A DNA stretch of 64,000 nt, taken from positions 1 to 64,000 of the forward strand of contig NZ_LMIA01000007.1 in assembly GCF_001428565.1 (NCBI RefSeq), in the 5' to 3' direction. The first letter of the stretch is position 1. Each line of letters starts with the position of its first letter. Below, one piece after another: positions 1 to 7,421 of this stretch. The DNA comes from Nocardioides sp. Root190. GTDB taxonomy: Bacteria; Actinomycetota; Actinomycetes; Propionibacteriales; Nocardioidaceae. The notes beneath the pieces were generated by a model. That model was not told where the DNA came from and did no database searches. It worked only from the letters and a program-made list of their open reading frames with translations. The translations under genes were made by a program, and so were the position numbers.

Positions 1-176
1 GGTGGGAGTGTCGACAACCCTTCCCCGGGATCATCCTCTGGCGAGATCCCCACGGGGCCCACTACCTGGTCGACAACACCGGAACCCGCAAGCTCACGAC
101 ACCAACCCGTGAGCCATTCCGACCACGCCCCGACATCTACTTCACCGACGTCGAACTGATCCACGACGCCGCCTGA
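1..176 (+). CDS. DUF222/HNH endonuclease-like protein, 3' end only
   Basis: An open frame enters from the left edge and stops at TGA 174-176. The visible tail contains ILWRDPHGAHYLVDNTGT, which resembles the end of the HNH nuclease core found at the C-terminus of DUF222 proteins, a family highly multiplied in Nocardioidaceae. The HNH catalytic residues would lie mostly outside the window, so activity cannot be judged. The final ~25 residues are acidic and low in recognisable motifs. The family call rests on this short tail and on the taxon, so it is tentative. The reading frame is clear of stops over the whole visible segment. Confidence 0.6.
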   Translation, partial: WECRQPFPGIILWRDPHGAHYLVDNTGTRKLTTPTREPFRPRPDIYFTDVELIHDAA

Positions 177-187
177 CCCTCCTCAGT

Positions 188-622
188 TCACGGCATGGTG
201 CCGATGCTCGACGGCCGCGCGTCGGGATGGGCATGCCACCACCGATGGTTGAGCGACGTGCGGGCGGAGTCGTAGAGATGGTCGACGACCCAGCGTCGGG
301 CTTCTGCCCGGACGGCGAAGTGGTGCGCGAAGCTTCGCTGGCCTCGCTCCGAGTAGAAGACCACCCAACCGTCGTCCTCCGGGAGCAGGTAGAGGGCCTC
401 GGCCCCGTCGTAGCGGTCGTCCCGGACGGACGTCGTGGCGAAACCATGCCGCTCGACCCACCGGTCGACGTCCTCCCGTGTCACCGAGATCAGGTCCACG
501 AATCTGACATCGTCAATCGAGACGCCGGCCGGCAGGTGATCGACGGCCCACCTGAACGTGTCCCATCCCAGGATCGCGCGGATCTGATCGTCGGGCGGCC
601 GAGGTGCGAACTGCGGAGACAT
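188..622 (-). CDS. hypothetical protein, 144 aa
   Basis: I do not recognise a family. The protein is soluble and rich in Asp, Arg and Trp, with no signal peptide or membrane segment. The centre has a DDGWVVFYSERGQRSF stretch that reads like a small alpha/beta fold. An in-frame GTG lies 24 nt further upstream (646), but the ATG at 622 is preceded by GGAAG at a normal Shine-Dalgarno distance and is preferred. The gene converges on the HNH tail, with 11 bp between the two stop codons. Codon use matches the neighbours. The function is unknown. Confidence 0.6.
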   Translation of the reverse strand: MSPQFAPRPPDDQIRAILGWDTFRWAVDHLPAGVSIDDVRFVDLISVTREDVDRWVERHGFATTSVRDDRYDGAEALYLLPEDDGWVVFYSERGQRSFAHHFAVRAEARRWVVDHLYDSARTSLNHRWWHAHPDARPSSIGTMP

Positions 623-786
623 GGCTACTTCCACGCTTGGGGACACAGGTCGTCGACGACCTGATTCTGACGAGTCTGCTCGTCGACCGCAGCGGCATTG
701 TGATTCCGCCCGGCCATGCCGACAGTCCGTCCCATGGTGCTGGTGCGTCTGAGCGGCCGCTCTTCCTCTTCGTTAGGATTTCAGTC

Positions 787-897
787 ATGTCCTCGGCCGC
801 ATCTCCCGCCCTCACCTGGCGCATGTGCATCGGCCCCGCCTCTGAGCAGGCGAAGTTTCACCAGATCGCGATCATGGGGCGCTCGGTCTTCAACTAG
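787..897 (+). CDS. possible 36-aa small protein
   Basis: This short frame (MSSAASPALTWRMC...) lies in the otherwise gene-poor 623-953 interval. It has a TAGGAT hexamer at 774-779, seven nt before the ATG, matching the leaderless-promoter pattern seen elsewhere in the window; the same bases also contain AGGA as a weak ribosome site. No domain is recognisable and the local GC is lower than in the flanking genes. It could equally be chance or the remnant of a decayed gene. Apart from this frame I see nothing notable in the interval. Confidence 0.25.
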   Translation: MSSAASPALTWRMCIGPASEQAKFHQIAIMGRSVFN

Positions 898-953
898 GCA
901 GTGGTCAAACGCACGTTCAGACCACACACCTCGCCCGGATGACAGGAACCGCT

Positions 954-1625
954 ATGCCCGAGCCACGCCACCACCGCGTCCACGCACCCAAGATCGACCC
1001 GATCCGCCACGGCCAACTCGAGGTCGGCCAACCCGATCAGCTCGTCCCCAACGCTGACCTGCACGCCGCAGTCTTCACCGATGTGGCCACCTCGACTCTC
1101 GCGATGCGTGCGGCGACCCTCGACATGTGCCGACTCGAAGGCATCTCCACACGCGAGACCGACTGGAACGCCACCCGCCTGCGCGAGACCACAGTGACTC
1201 GAATGGACTCACCCGTGATGAAGGCGGCACGGACCGAGTGGCGCGACCTGCACGTGCGTGACTCCCGACTCGGATCGGTCGAGGCCTACGAAGCCCGCTG
1301 GTCCTCGGTGCACTTCGTCGACTGCAAGCTCGGCTACATCAACCTGCGTGGAGCCGAATTGCTCGACGTCGCCTTCACCGGTTGCATCATCGAAGAGCTC
1401 GACTTCGTTCAGACCACCGCCCGTCGCGTTCGCTTCAGCGAGACCCGCCTGTCGAGGTTGACCGCCCAGCAAGGGACCTTCGAGCACGTCGACCTACGCG
1501 GCGCGGACATCGCCGAGATCGACGGCCTGGACAGTCTGCGCGGGGTCGTCATCAGCCCGCGACAGCTCCATGACCTGGCGCCCGCCCTGGCAGCAGAGCG
1601 CGGCATCGTCGTGCGCGAACGGTAG
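954..1625 (+). CDS. pentapeptide-repeat protein, 223 aa
   Basis: Residues ~35-200 show repeated five-residue periods with Leu/Phe/Val at the centre (for example INLRGAELLDVAFTG, FEHVDLRGADIAEI), typical of the right-handed quadrilateral beta-helix of pentapeptide-repeat proteins. Some members mimic DNA and protect gyrase, but most have no known role, so no function is claimed. The start at 954 is preferred over an ATG at 939 because CAGGA sits a normal distance upstream of 954. There is no signal peptide, so it is probably cytoplasmic. The gene converges on the next one, leaving an 83-bp gap without visible features. Confidence 0.75.
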   Translation: MPEPRHHRVHAPKIDPIRHGQLEVGQPDQLVPNADLHAAVFTDVATSTLAMRAATLDMCRLEGISTRETDWNATRLRETTVTRMDSPVMKAARTEWRDLHVRDSRLGSVEAYEARWSSVHFVDCKLGYINLRGAELLDVAFTGCIIEELDFVQTTARRVRFSETRLSRLTAQQGTFEHVDLRGADIAEIDGLDSLRGVVISPRQLHDLAPALAAERGIVVRER

Positions 1626-1708
1626 GTAGACCGCCCAACCCTGCCGCTGTCGGAGTCGAGATCCACCTGGTCGAGCGACTGGCCTGAGGATCCTCGACCA
1701 TCGAGGCC

Positions 1709-3265
1709 CTACTGCACCGGCGGCCAGCAGTAGCGGTGCCGCGGGATCCTGTCGAACTCGGTCGAGTCCCACCCGTTGCCGCTGACGACGTCGCCGACCA
1801 CCTCGGCCGTGCGCACGAGCGCCCCGAGAGCACCGCGGTCGAAGGCGCTCTGCGCGTCGAGCGGCGCGCGTACGGCGGTGCCGACCCACAGCTGGGCCTG
1901 CAGGACGTCCCGTTCGTACGCCGCCCAACGAGCCCGCCCCTCGGCGTACTCCGGTGCGTCGCGGTAGGCCACGACCACCCGACTGCCGCCGCGGAACCTC
2001 TTGCGCATCTCGCCGTCGGCGGCGGGCTCCTTCTCCGCGCTGGTGGTGGTGACGTGCGCCGTGCCGCCGAGGATGTTGCCGGGCTGGTCCTGGGTGACCT
2101 GGGCGCTGTAGCAGTCCCGGGGGCGCAGACCCACGATCGCGAGGTAGGCCTGCAGCAGCTCCTGCGGGGTGCTGGGCAGGTAGGGGAACGGCGACGGAAC
2201 GACCGGTCGCCGGTCGGTGCGGGGCATCACGACCTTGCGGATCTCCAGCCAGTTCAGGACGGCGACGTGCACGTCCTCGCGCGGGGCAAGGGCGAGGGGA
2301 CGGGCCGCGCGCATCCTCCCCACGGCGCCGACCGCCATGCCGGCCGGGTGGAGGACGATCACGCCCGTCACGCCGACCAGGACGTAGGGGTTCGAGCTCT
2401 CGTCGCCCCCGGAGGAGGCGTCGACGCCGACCCTGCGGGCGATGCCGAGGCTCTGTTCGGGGCCGAGGCCGGCCCGGGCGAGGTGCTCCACGCCCAGGTC
2501 CTCGTCGAGGATCGACGGCTCGCCGGCCCGGCGCGCGACCCACGTCTCGCGGGCGTCGAACTCCGCGAAGCCTGCCGGGGGAGCCGGGGCCAGCGCCGCC
2601 TGTGCTGCGTGCACGATCTCCCACTCGATGATCGACGCCTTGCGGATCCCGAGGCCGCCCGGCACGTGGTCGGGGACCCGGGCGACGCCGTACACGAGGT
2701 CGGGACGACCCGCGAGACCGGAGGTGCCGAGCCACGCAGCGAGCTCCTCGAGCGGTCGCTTGCGGTCGGTGGCGATGCGCGTGAACACGACCGGGCTGCG
2801 CCCGTCGGCGAGGTACGGCGTCCGGGACTCCTCGCGCCAGGCCCGCTCGTGGGCGGACTGCTCGGCGGGATCGGCACTGACCGGCGGTCTCGGCGGGAGC
2901 GGCGGGGGCTTGCCCTTCACGGTGCTGCGGAGTGCCTGGCGGAAGCCGTCGGCAGCCTGGCTGAGCTGGGCGCCGAGGTCGATCGTCGTCAGTTGTTCCC
3001 GGTCCGGCATGGTCCCGTAGAGGTGATCGCCCGCAGGACCGAGCAGCACCCGGCGGGCGCGCTCCCCGGCGATCGACTCCTCGACGGCGAGCGCCGCCCG
3101 CGCCATCGCCTCGTCGTAGGTTGCGCGCTGCTCGGGGGTCATGGCCGCGAGCTGTTCCTCGGTGAGCCGACCACCGTTGGCGATGGCGGCGCGGCTGTTC
3201 TCGAGTCCCTGGCGGAAATTCTCCGGACTGAACGCCTGACCGAACTGCTTCAGCTTCTTGAACAC
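1709..3265 (-). CDS. hypothetical protein, 518 aa
   Basis: This is a large soluble protein of unrecognised family. The N-terminus (VFKKLKQFGQAFSPENFRQG...) is basic, followed by a helical EEQLAAMTPEQRATYDEAMA segment and a Pro-rich linker near residue 130. There is no signal peptide and there are no clear transmembrane helices; one short hydrophobic stretch (NPYVLVGVTGVIVLHPAG) lies in the middle. The GTG start at 3265 is chosen because GGGAGGA lies ten nt upstream; the frame stays open further upstream but without a ribosome site. It is transcribed divergently from the YCII/ECF42 pair. The function is unknown. Confidence 0.65.
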   Translation of the reverse strand: MFKKLKQFGQAFSPENFRQGLENSRAAIANGGRLTEEQLAAMTPEQRATYDEAMARAALAVEESIAGERARRVLLGPAGDHLYGTMPDREQLTTIDLGAQLSQAADGFRQALRSTVKGKPPPLPPRPPVSADPAEQSAHERAWREESRTPYLADGRSPVVFTRIATDRKRPLEELAAWLGTSGLAGRPDLVYGVARVPDHVPGGLGIRKASIIEWEIVHAAQAALAPAPPAGFAEFDARETWVARRAGEPSILDEDLGVEHLARAGLGPEQSLGIARRVGVDASSGGDESSNPYVLVGVTGVIVLHPAGMAVGAVGRMRAARPLALAPREDVHVAVLNWLEIRKVVMPRTDRRPVVPSPFPYLPSTPQELLQAYLAIVGLRPRDCYSAQVTQDQPGNILGGTAHVTTTSAEKEPAADGEMRKRFRGGSRVVVAYRDAPEYAEGRARWAAYERDVLQAQLWVGTAVRAPLDAQSAFDRGALGALVRTAEVVGDVVSGNGWDSTEFDRIPRHRYCWPPVQ

Positions 3266-3361
3266 CTGACGAGAGTCCTCCCGTCGTGGCCGTCCGGGCA
3301 AGGGTTGTCGGGCGGGAGACCGAGGCTGCGGAAGAAATCGATGAAAAGTTCTGTGGCAGCC

Positions 3362-3387
3362 TGTCGTATCGGTGCGAACCCCTTCGT
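3362..3387 (+). promoter_or_regulatory. candidate ECF42-type promoter
   Basis: TGTCGT (3362-3367) and CGT (3385-3387) are separated by 17 bp and lie about 55 bp before the YCII start. From memory, the ECF42 group is reported to autoregulate through a TGTCGA / CGWC-type promoter in front of the DGPF gene, and this is the closest match in the intergenic region. The assignment is inference from that consensus. A hairpin follows at 3400-3420. Confidence 0.35.
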
Positions 3388-3399
3388 GGTGATGATGTG

Positions 3400-3420
3400 A
3401 GGCGGTCATCGGGACCGCCT
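3400..3420 (+). promoter_or_regulatory. 5'-leader hairpin before YCII gene
   Basis: AGGCGGTC (3400-3407) and GACCGCCT (3413-3420) are perfect inverted arms around a 5-nt loop. The hairpin sits between the proposed promoter and the ribosome site of the YCII gene (AGGAG), so it would form in the mRNA leader. Its role is unknown. Confidence 0.4.
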
Positions 3421-3440
3421 CGGGAACTCAGGAGAAACCC

Positions 3441-3806
3441 ATGACGCAGTACCTGCTCACCGTGCACGGCAGCGAGGAAGAGAACGCCGCGGTCCCCGAG
3501 TCGGAGTGGCCCGAGCTTTTCGCGGCCGTCGAGGCCTTCAACCAGAAGCTCCAGGCCGACGGGGTCTGGGTGTTCGCCGGCGGACTCGAGGGTGCGGAGA
3601 CGGCCACCGTCGTCGACGGCCAGGGCGACGAGCCCGTCTTCACCGACGGCCCCTACCTCGAGACCAAGGAGCACATCGGCGGCTTCTGGATCCTCGACGT
3701 CCCGGACCTGGACGCCGCTCTCGCCTACGCCGCCAGCGGGTCGAAGGCATGCCGGGGCAAGGTCGAGGTCCGGCCGTTCCAGGCCGAGCCGCCGACCGAC
3801 GCGTGA
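3441..3806 (+). CDS. YCII/DGPF-domain protein, 121 aa
   Basis: A small alpha/beta protein of the YCII-related family, with the diagnostic DGPYLETKEHIGGFWILD segment (residues ~69-86) that gives the DGPF subgroup its name. DGPF proteins are typically encoded directly beside ECF42 sigma factors, as here (13-bp gap to the next start), and are thought to act with them; their biochemical role is not established. AGGAG precedes the ATG at 3441 at standard spacing. It is the first gene of a two-gene unit. The family call is firm and the function is inferred from context only. Confidence 0.9.
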   Translation: MTQYLLTVHGSEEENAAVPESEWPELFAAVEAFNQKLQADGVWVFAGGLEGAETATVVDGQGDEPVFTDGPYLETKEHIGGFWILDVPDLDAALAYAASGSKACRGKVEVRPFQAEPPTDA

Positions 3807-3819
3807 CCGATCCCGACCG

Positions 3820-5040
3820 GTGACCGACCCCGACACGGGCACAGCCGTCGAGCGGATCTTCCGCGAGGAGTACGGCCGACTGATCGCTTCCCTGGTCCGC
3901 CGCTTCGGCGACATCGACGTCGCCGAGGAGGCGGCCGGGGAGGCGCTGCTGGTCGCCCTCGAGAAGTGGCCCGAGACGGGCGTGCCCCCCAACCCCGGTG
4001 GCTGGCTGACCACGACAGCCGTCCGCCGGGCCATCGACCGGCTCCGTCGCGAGAAGGTGCGCGAGGGCAAGCACGAGGCGGCTGCCATGATCCACGACGA
4101 CTCACCCCACGAGCCGACCGGCGTCATCGCCGACGACCGGCTCCGCCTGGTCTTCACCTGCTGCCACCCGGCGTTGGCGCCCGAGACCCGGATCGCCCTG
4201 ACCCTGCGCCTGCTCGGCGGCCTCACCGTCGCGGAGATCGCCGCCGCCTTCCTCGTCCAGGAGACGACGATGGCGCAGCGGATCACCCGCGCGAAGTCGA
4301 AGATCAAGGGCGCGAACATCCCCTACCGCGTGCCCGGCCCCGAGGACCTGCCGGCGCGGGTCGGAGCGGTGCTGGCGGTCCTGCTGCTGATCTTCAACGA
4401 GGGCTACCTGTCGGCCGCCGACGGCGAACCCGTCCGCACCGAGCTCACCGGCGAGGCGATCCGGCTGGCGCGCACCCTGCACGAGCTGATGCCCGAGGAC
4501 CTCGAGGCCACCGGCCTGCTGGCGTTGCTGCTGCTGACCGAGTCGCGCCGCGCCGCCCGGGTGCGCGAGGGCGTCCTGGTGCCGCTCGACGAGCAGGACC
4601 GTGGCGGGTGGGACCGCACCCTCATCGCCGAGGGCCACGGCCTGGTGCGCCAGTGCCTGGCGGCGAACCGTCCCGGCCGCTACCAGATCCTCGCTGCGGT
4701 CAACGCCGTCCACACCGACGCCCCGACGGCGGCCGCGACCGACTGGTCCCAGGTCGTCGCGCTCTACGACCAGCTCGCCCGGATCGACTCCTCGCCGATC
4801 GTCGCGCTCAACCGCGCCGTCGCGGTGGCCGAGCTCGACGGACCCGAGGTGGCCCTGGCGATCGTCGAGCGCCTGCCGCTCGAGGGTTACCACGCCTGGC
4901 ACGTCACGCGGGCCGAGCTGCTCCGCCGACTGGGGCGCTCCGCGGAGAGCCGGGAGGCGTACGACGCCGCGCTGGGCGTGTGCGACAACACCGCCGAGCG
5001 GGCCTACCTGACCCGCAGGCGCGGCGAGCTGGTCAGCTGA
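3820..5040 (+). CDS. ECF42-type RNA polymerase sigma factor, 406 aa
   Basis: The N-terminus carries sigma region 2 (FREEYGRLIASLVRRFGDID...) and region 4 (LTVAEIAAAFLVQETTMAQ), followed by a long C-terminal extension of ~220 residues with the VLLLIFNEGYLSA and AVNAVHTDA motifs of the ECF42 group (DUF6596/TPR-like). The length of 406 fits that group, and the partner YCII gene lies immediately upstream. There is no anti-sigma gene nearby, consistent with ECF42, where the C-terminal extension is thought to be needed for activity. The GTG start at 3820 lacks a clear ribosome site and is probably reached by coupling to the YCII gene. The 3' end overlaps the convergent kinase gene by 8 nt. Confidence 0.9.
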   Translation: MTDPDTGTAVERIFREEYGRLIASLVRRFGDIDVAEEAAGEALLVALEKWPETGVPPNPGGWLTTTAVRRAIDRLRREKVREGKHEAAAMIHDDSPHEPTGVIADDRLRLVFTCCHPALAPETRIALTLRLLGGLTVAEIAAAFLVQETTMAQRITRAKSKIKGANIPYRVPGPEDLPARVGAVLAVLLLIFNEGYLSAADGEPVRTELTGEAIRLARTLHELMPEDLEATGLLALLLLTESRRAARVREGVLVPLDEQDRGGWDRTLIAEGHGLVRQCLAANRPGRYQILAAVNAVHTDAPTAAATDWSQVVALYDQLARIDSSPIVALNRAVAVAELDGPEVALAIVERLPLEGYHAWHVTRAELLRRLGRSAESREAYDAALGVCDNTAERAYLTRRRGELVS

Positions 5041-6289
5041 CCGGGCGGTCCCGCGGCGGGAGCCACACCACGAAGCGGGTCGTGGGCGAGGTCGCGTCCA
5101 GCGACAGGTGCCCGCCGCACACCTCGACGAGCTCGGAGGCCAGCGCCAGGCCGATGCCCTCGGAACCCTCGGTGTGCGAGCTGACCCCGCGGTGGAAGAC
5201 CTCCGGCCCGAGCTGGGGGGAGCCCTCGTCGCTCACCACGATCTCCAGGTGGGTGTCGGCGTCGCGCACCTCGATGGTGATCGTGCCCTCGCCGTGCTTG
5301 CGGGCGTTGTCGATCAGCACGTCGAGGACCTGCTCCAGCGGCCCCACCGGGACCTGGGTGCGCGATCGCCGCCCGGACCGCCGGACCTGCAGCTCGCGGG
5401 ACTCCCTGGTCAGTCGCTGGGTCCAGCGCTCGGCGCTCGCGTGCACGATCGCGACGAGGTCGACCTGCTCCTCTGCGGCGATGCGGCGGCCCCGGGCCAG
5501 GGCGAGCAGCTCGTCGATGGCGGTGCTCAACCGGTCCAGCTCCCCGAGGCCGTGCTGGATCTCCTGGCTGACCTCGGCCGGCGTCTCCGGCCAGAGGGTC
5601 AGGTCCTCCAGGCTCAGTCGCAGGGCCGTGATCGGCGTGCGGAGCTGGTGGGAGGCGTTGGCGGCGAACTCGCGTTCGCGGCGGACCAGGTCGTCGAGCC
5701 GGGCGGCCGCGCCGCGCAACGAGGCGCCGATCGCCTCGGCCTCCGGGACGGCGTACGTCGGGATGTCGAGGTCGAACCGGCCGTGGCCGAGCTCGCTGGA
5801 GTGCTCGGCGAGCTCCTGGAAGGGCTGGGAGAGACGCCGCGCGAGGACCAGGCCGAAGATCGCGGAGCCCAGGCCCAGGGCGAGCCCGAGCAGCACCAGC
5901 GGTGTGATCGCGTCGCGAACGCCCTTGCTGACGGTGTCCCCGGAGAGGCTGAGCTCGACCCGCCCGCCGGGGACGTTCCTGGTGACCTCGAGGCCGCCGT
6001 CGTCGTCCATCCGGCCGCTTCCGGCCTGGACCGTCGGACCGCCGTCGGAGGGCCGGTAGACGATGTGCTCGGCGCCGCTGAGGCCGTTGACCAGCAGGTC
6101 CGAGTCGATGCTGCCGCCGCCGTCGACGCGTTCCTCGACGAGCGCAGTGATCATCGAGGCGGTGTCCTCGAGCGTGGTCGTCTCGCGTTCCCGGACGAGG
6201 TCGGCGAGGAAGTAGGCGCGCGGGATGCCGTAGAGGCCGATGACAGCGAGGGTCAGGCCCACGAAGGCGATGACCAGGCGCTCACGCAT
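5033..6289 (-). CDS. sensor histidine kinase, 418 aa
   Basis: A transmembrane EnvZ-type kinase. TM1 spans ~residues 5-28, an extracytoplasmic domain ~30-127, and TM2 ~128-150; a HAMP linker follows. The HisKA box is NASHQLRTPITAL with phospho-acceptor His214. The C-terminal ATPase domain has an N box (DNARKHG) and a G box (SEGIGLALASE). It overlaps the response-regulator gene by 8 nt, so the two are translationally coupled. The gene is the last of the minus-strand run that begins with the TasA-like protein, suggesting that it monitors the envelope or the exported products of that run (inference). The signal is unknown. Confidence 0.93.
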   Translation of the reverse strand: MRERLVIAFVGLTLAVIGLYGIPRAYFLADLVRERETTTLEDTASMITALVEERVDGGGSIDSDLLVNGLSGAEHIVYRPSDGGPTVQAGSGRMDDDGGLEVTRNVPGGRVELSLSGDTVSKGVRDAITPLVLLGLALGLGSAIFGLVLARRLSQPFQELAEHSSELGHGRFDLDIPTYAVPEAEAIGASLRGAAARLDDLVRREREFAANASHQLRTPITALRLSLEDLTLWPETPAEVSQEIQHGLGELDRLSTAIDELLALARGRRIAAEEQVDLVAIVHASAERWTQRLTRESRELQVRRSGRRSRTQVPVGPLEQVLDVLIDNARKHGEGTITIEVRDADTHLEIVVSDEGSPQLGPEVFHRGVSSHTEGSEGIGLALASELVEVCGGHLSLDATSPTTRFVVWLPPRDRPVS

Positions 6290-7019
6290 CGCCCGCTGCG
6301 CCCTCCAGGCGGAAGCCGACGCCGCGGACCGTGCCGAGCACGACGGGAGCGCCGCCGTCCTGCAGCTTCTGCCGCAGTCGGCCGACCGTCGCGTCGAGGG
6401 TCTTGGTGGAGCCGAACCAGTTCTCGTCCCAGACCTCGGACATCAGCGTCTCGCGGCTGACGACCGCGCCGTGCTGGTCGTCGAGCAGGGCGAGGACGTC
6501 GAATTCCTTGGCGGTCAGCGAGAGCTCCACGGAGTCGACCCACGCGCGGCGGGCCGCCCGGTCAACGCGGAACCCGTGGGTGGCAGCGGCCGGTGTCGGT
6601 GCAGTGTCGGACGCAGGTGCGGACGGCTCGGGCTCGCCCTCCGCCGCCGGGCGGCCGGAGCGGCGCAACAGCGCGCGGACCCGGGCCAGCAGCTCGGAGA
6701 GACTGAACGGCTTGGCGAGGTAGTCGTCGGCGCCGACGTCGAGACCGACCACCCGGTCGAGCTCGCCGGCGCGGGCGGTGAGGATCACGATGCCTCCCTC
6801 GAACCCGTTCGCGCGGAGCTGGCGGCACACGTCGAGGCCGTCCATGTCGGGCAGACCGAGGTCCAGCAGGACCAGGTCCACGCCTCCGGCGGCGACGTGC
6901 TCGAGGGCCGGCTGGCCCGCTGCGACGCGGGTGACCTCGTAGCCCTCGCGCTGGACGGCGCGCAGGAGAGGTGCAGCGATGGCGTCATCGTCCTCGACGA
7001 TCAACAGGCGCACGGACAC
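6282..7019 (-). CDS. OmpR-family response regulator, 245 aa
   Basis: The receiver domain has acidic pocket residues near position 10, phospho-acceptor Asp53 (LVLLDLGLPD) and the conserved Lys103 (LAKPF). A Pro/Ala-rich linker (~122-145) joins it to a C-terminal winged helix (LTAKEFDVLALL ... GTVRGVGFRLEG). It is the DNA-binding partner of the histidine kinase whose start it overlaps. The GTG start directly abuts the stop of the preceding membrane-protein gene (TGAGTG), indicating one operon. Its targets are unknown; the upstream TasA/SipW genes are natural candidates. Confidence 0.93.
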   Translation of the reverse strand: MSVRLLIVEDDDAIAAPLLRAVQREGYEVTRVAAGQPALEHVAAGGVDLVLLDLGLPDMDGLDVCRQLRANGFEGGIVILTARAGELDRVVGLDVGADDYLAKPFSLSELLARVRALLRRSGRPAAEGEPEPSAPASDTAPTPAAATHGFRVDRAARRAWVDSVELSLTAKEFDVLALLDDQHGAVVSRETLMSEVWDENWFGSTKTLDATVGRLRQKLQDGGAPVVLGTVRGVGFRLEGAAGDA

Positions 7020-7421
7020 TCATCGAGCATAGGGGGAGGACTCCTTGGGGTCGGCGGAACCCTTGCGGCGAGCCCGACGGGTCTGTCGGTCGAGGTCGAT
7101 CAGGACGAGGACGACGAAGGGAACCACGAGCGCGGCCACGGCCTGCGTGTCGACGGAGTGTCGGGGCTGCCCGGGAAGACCCAGCAGCAGCGCGAGTCCG
7201 ATCAGGCCGAGCTGGGCGAACGCAGCGAGCACGACGACCAGCCGCGTCTCCAGGCAGTTCACCCGGGCCAGGGCGGCCGCGGCGATCAACGTGATCGGTG
7301 CCAGCACCGCCGAGGTGGACGCCGCATCGCCGTCGGCGCCCCAGGCCCACCACGCCTGCAGCAGCGCGAGGACGGCGGTGACGGCGGCGGCAGCGCGGGA
7401 CGGGTGGGTGTGCCGACTCAT
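7020..7421 (-). CDS. small membrane protein, 133 aa
   Basis: There are about four hydrophobic segments (AAAAVTAVLALLQAWWAWG; VLAPITLIAAAALA; LVVVLAAFAQLGLIGLALLL; AVAALVVPFVVLVLI) with a basic C-terminal tail (RQTRRARRKG). No family is recognised. Its ATG overlaps the stop of the Ig-like protein gene (ATGA) and its stop abuts the response-regulator start, so it is locked into the operon. A role as an accessory of the sensor or of the export machinery is possible but unproven. Confidence 0.75.
   Translation of the reverse strand: MSRHTHPSRAAAAVTAVLALLQAWWAWGADGDAASTSAVLAPITLIAAAALARVNCLETRLVVVLAAFAQLGLIGLALLLGLPGQPRHSVDTQAVAALVVPFVVLVLIDLDRQTRRARRKGSADPKESSPYAR

Noticed and set aside
1494..4319. 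A 900+ codon open frame on the minus strand
   Set aside because: It runs opposite several real genes; long antisense frames are expected at this GC content, and its translation is Arg/Gly/Pro-rich with no domains.
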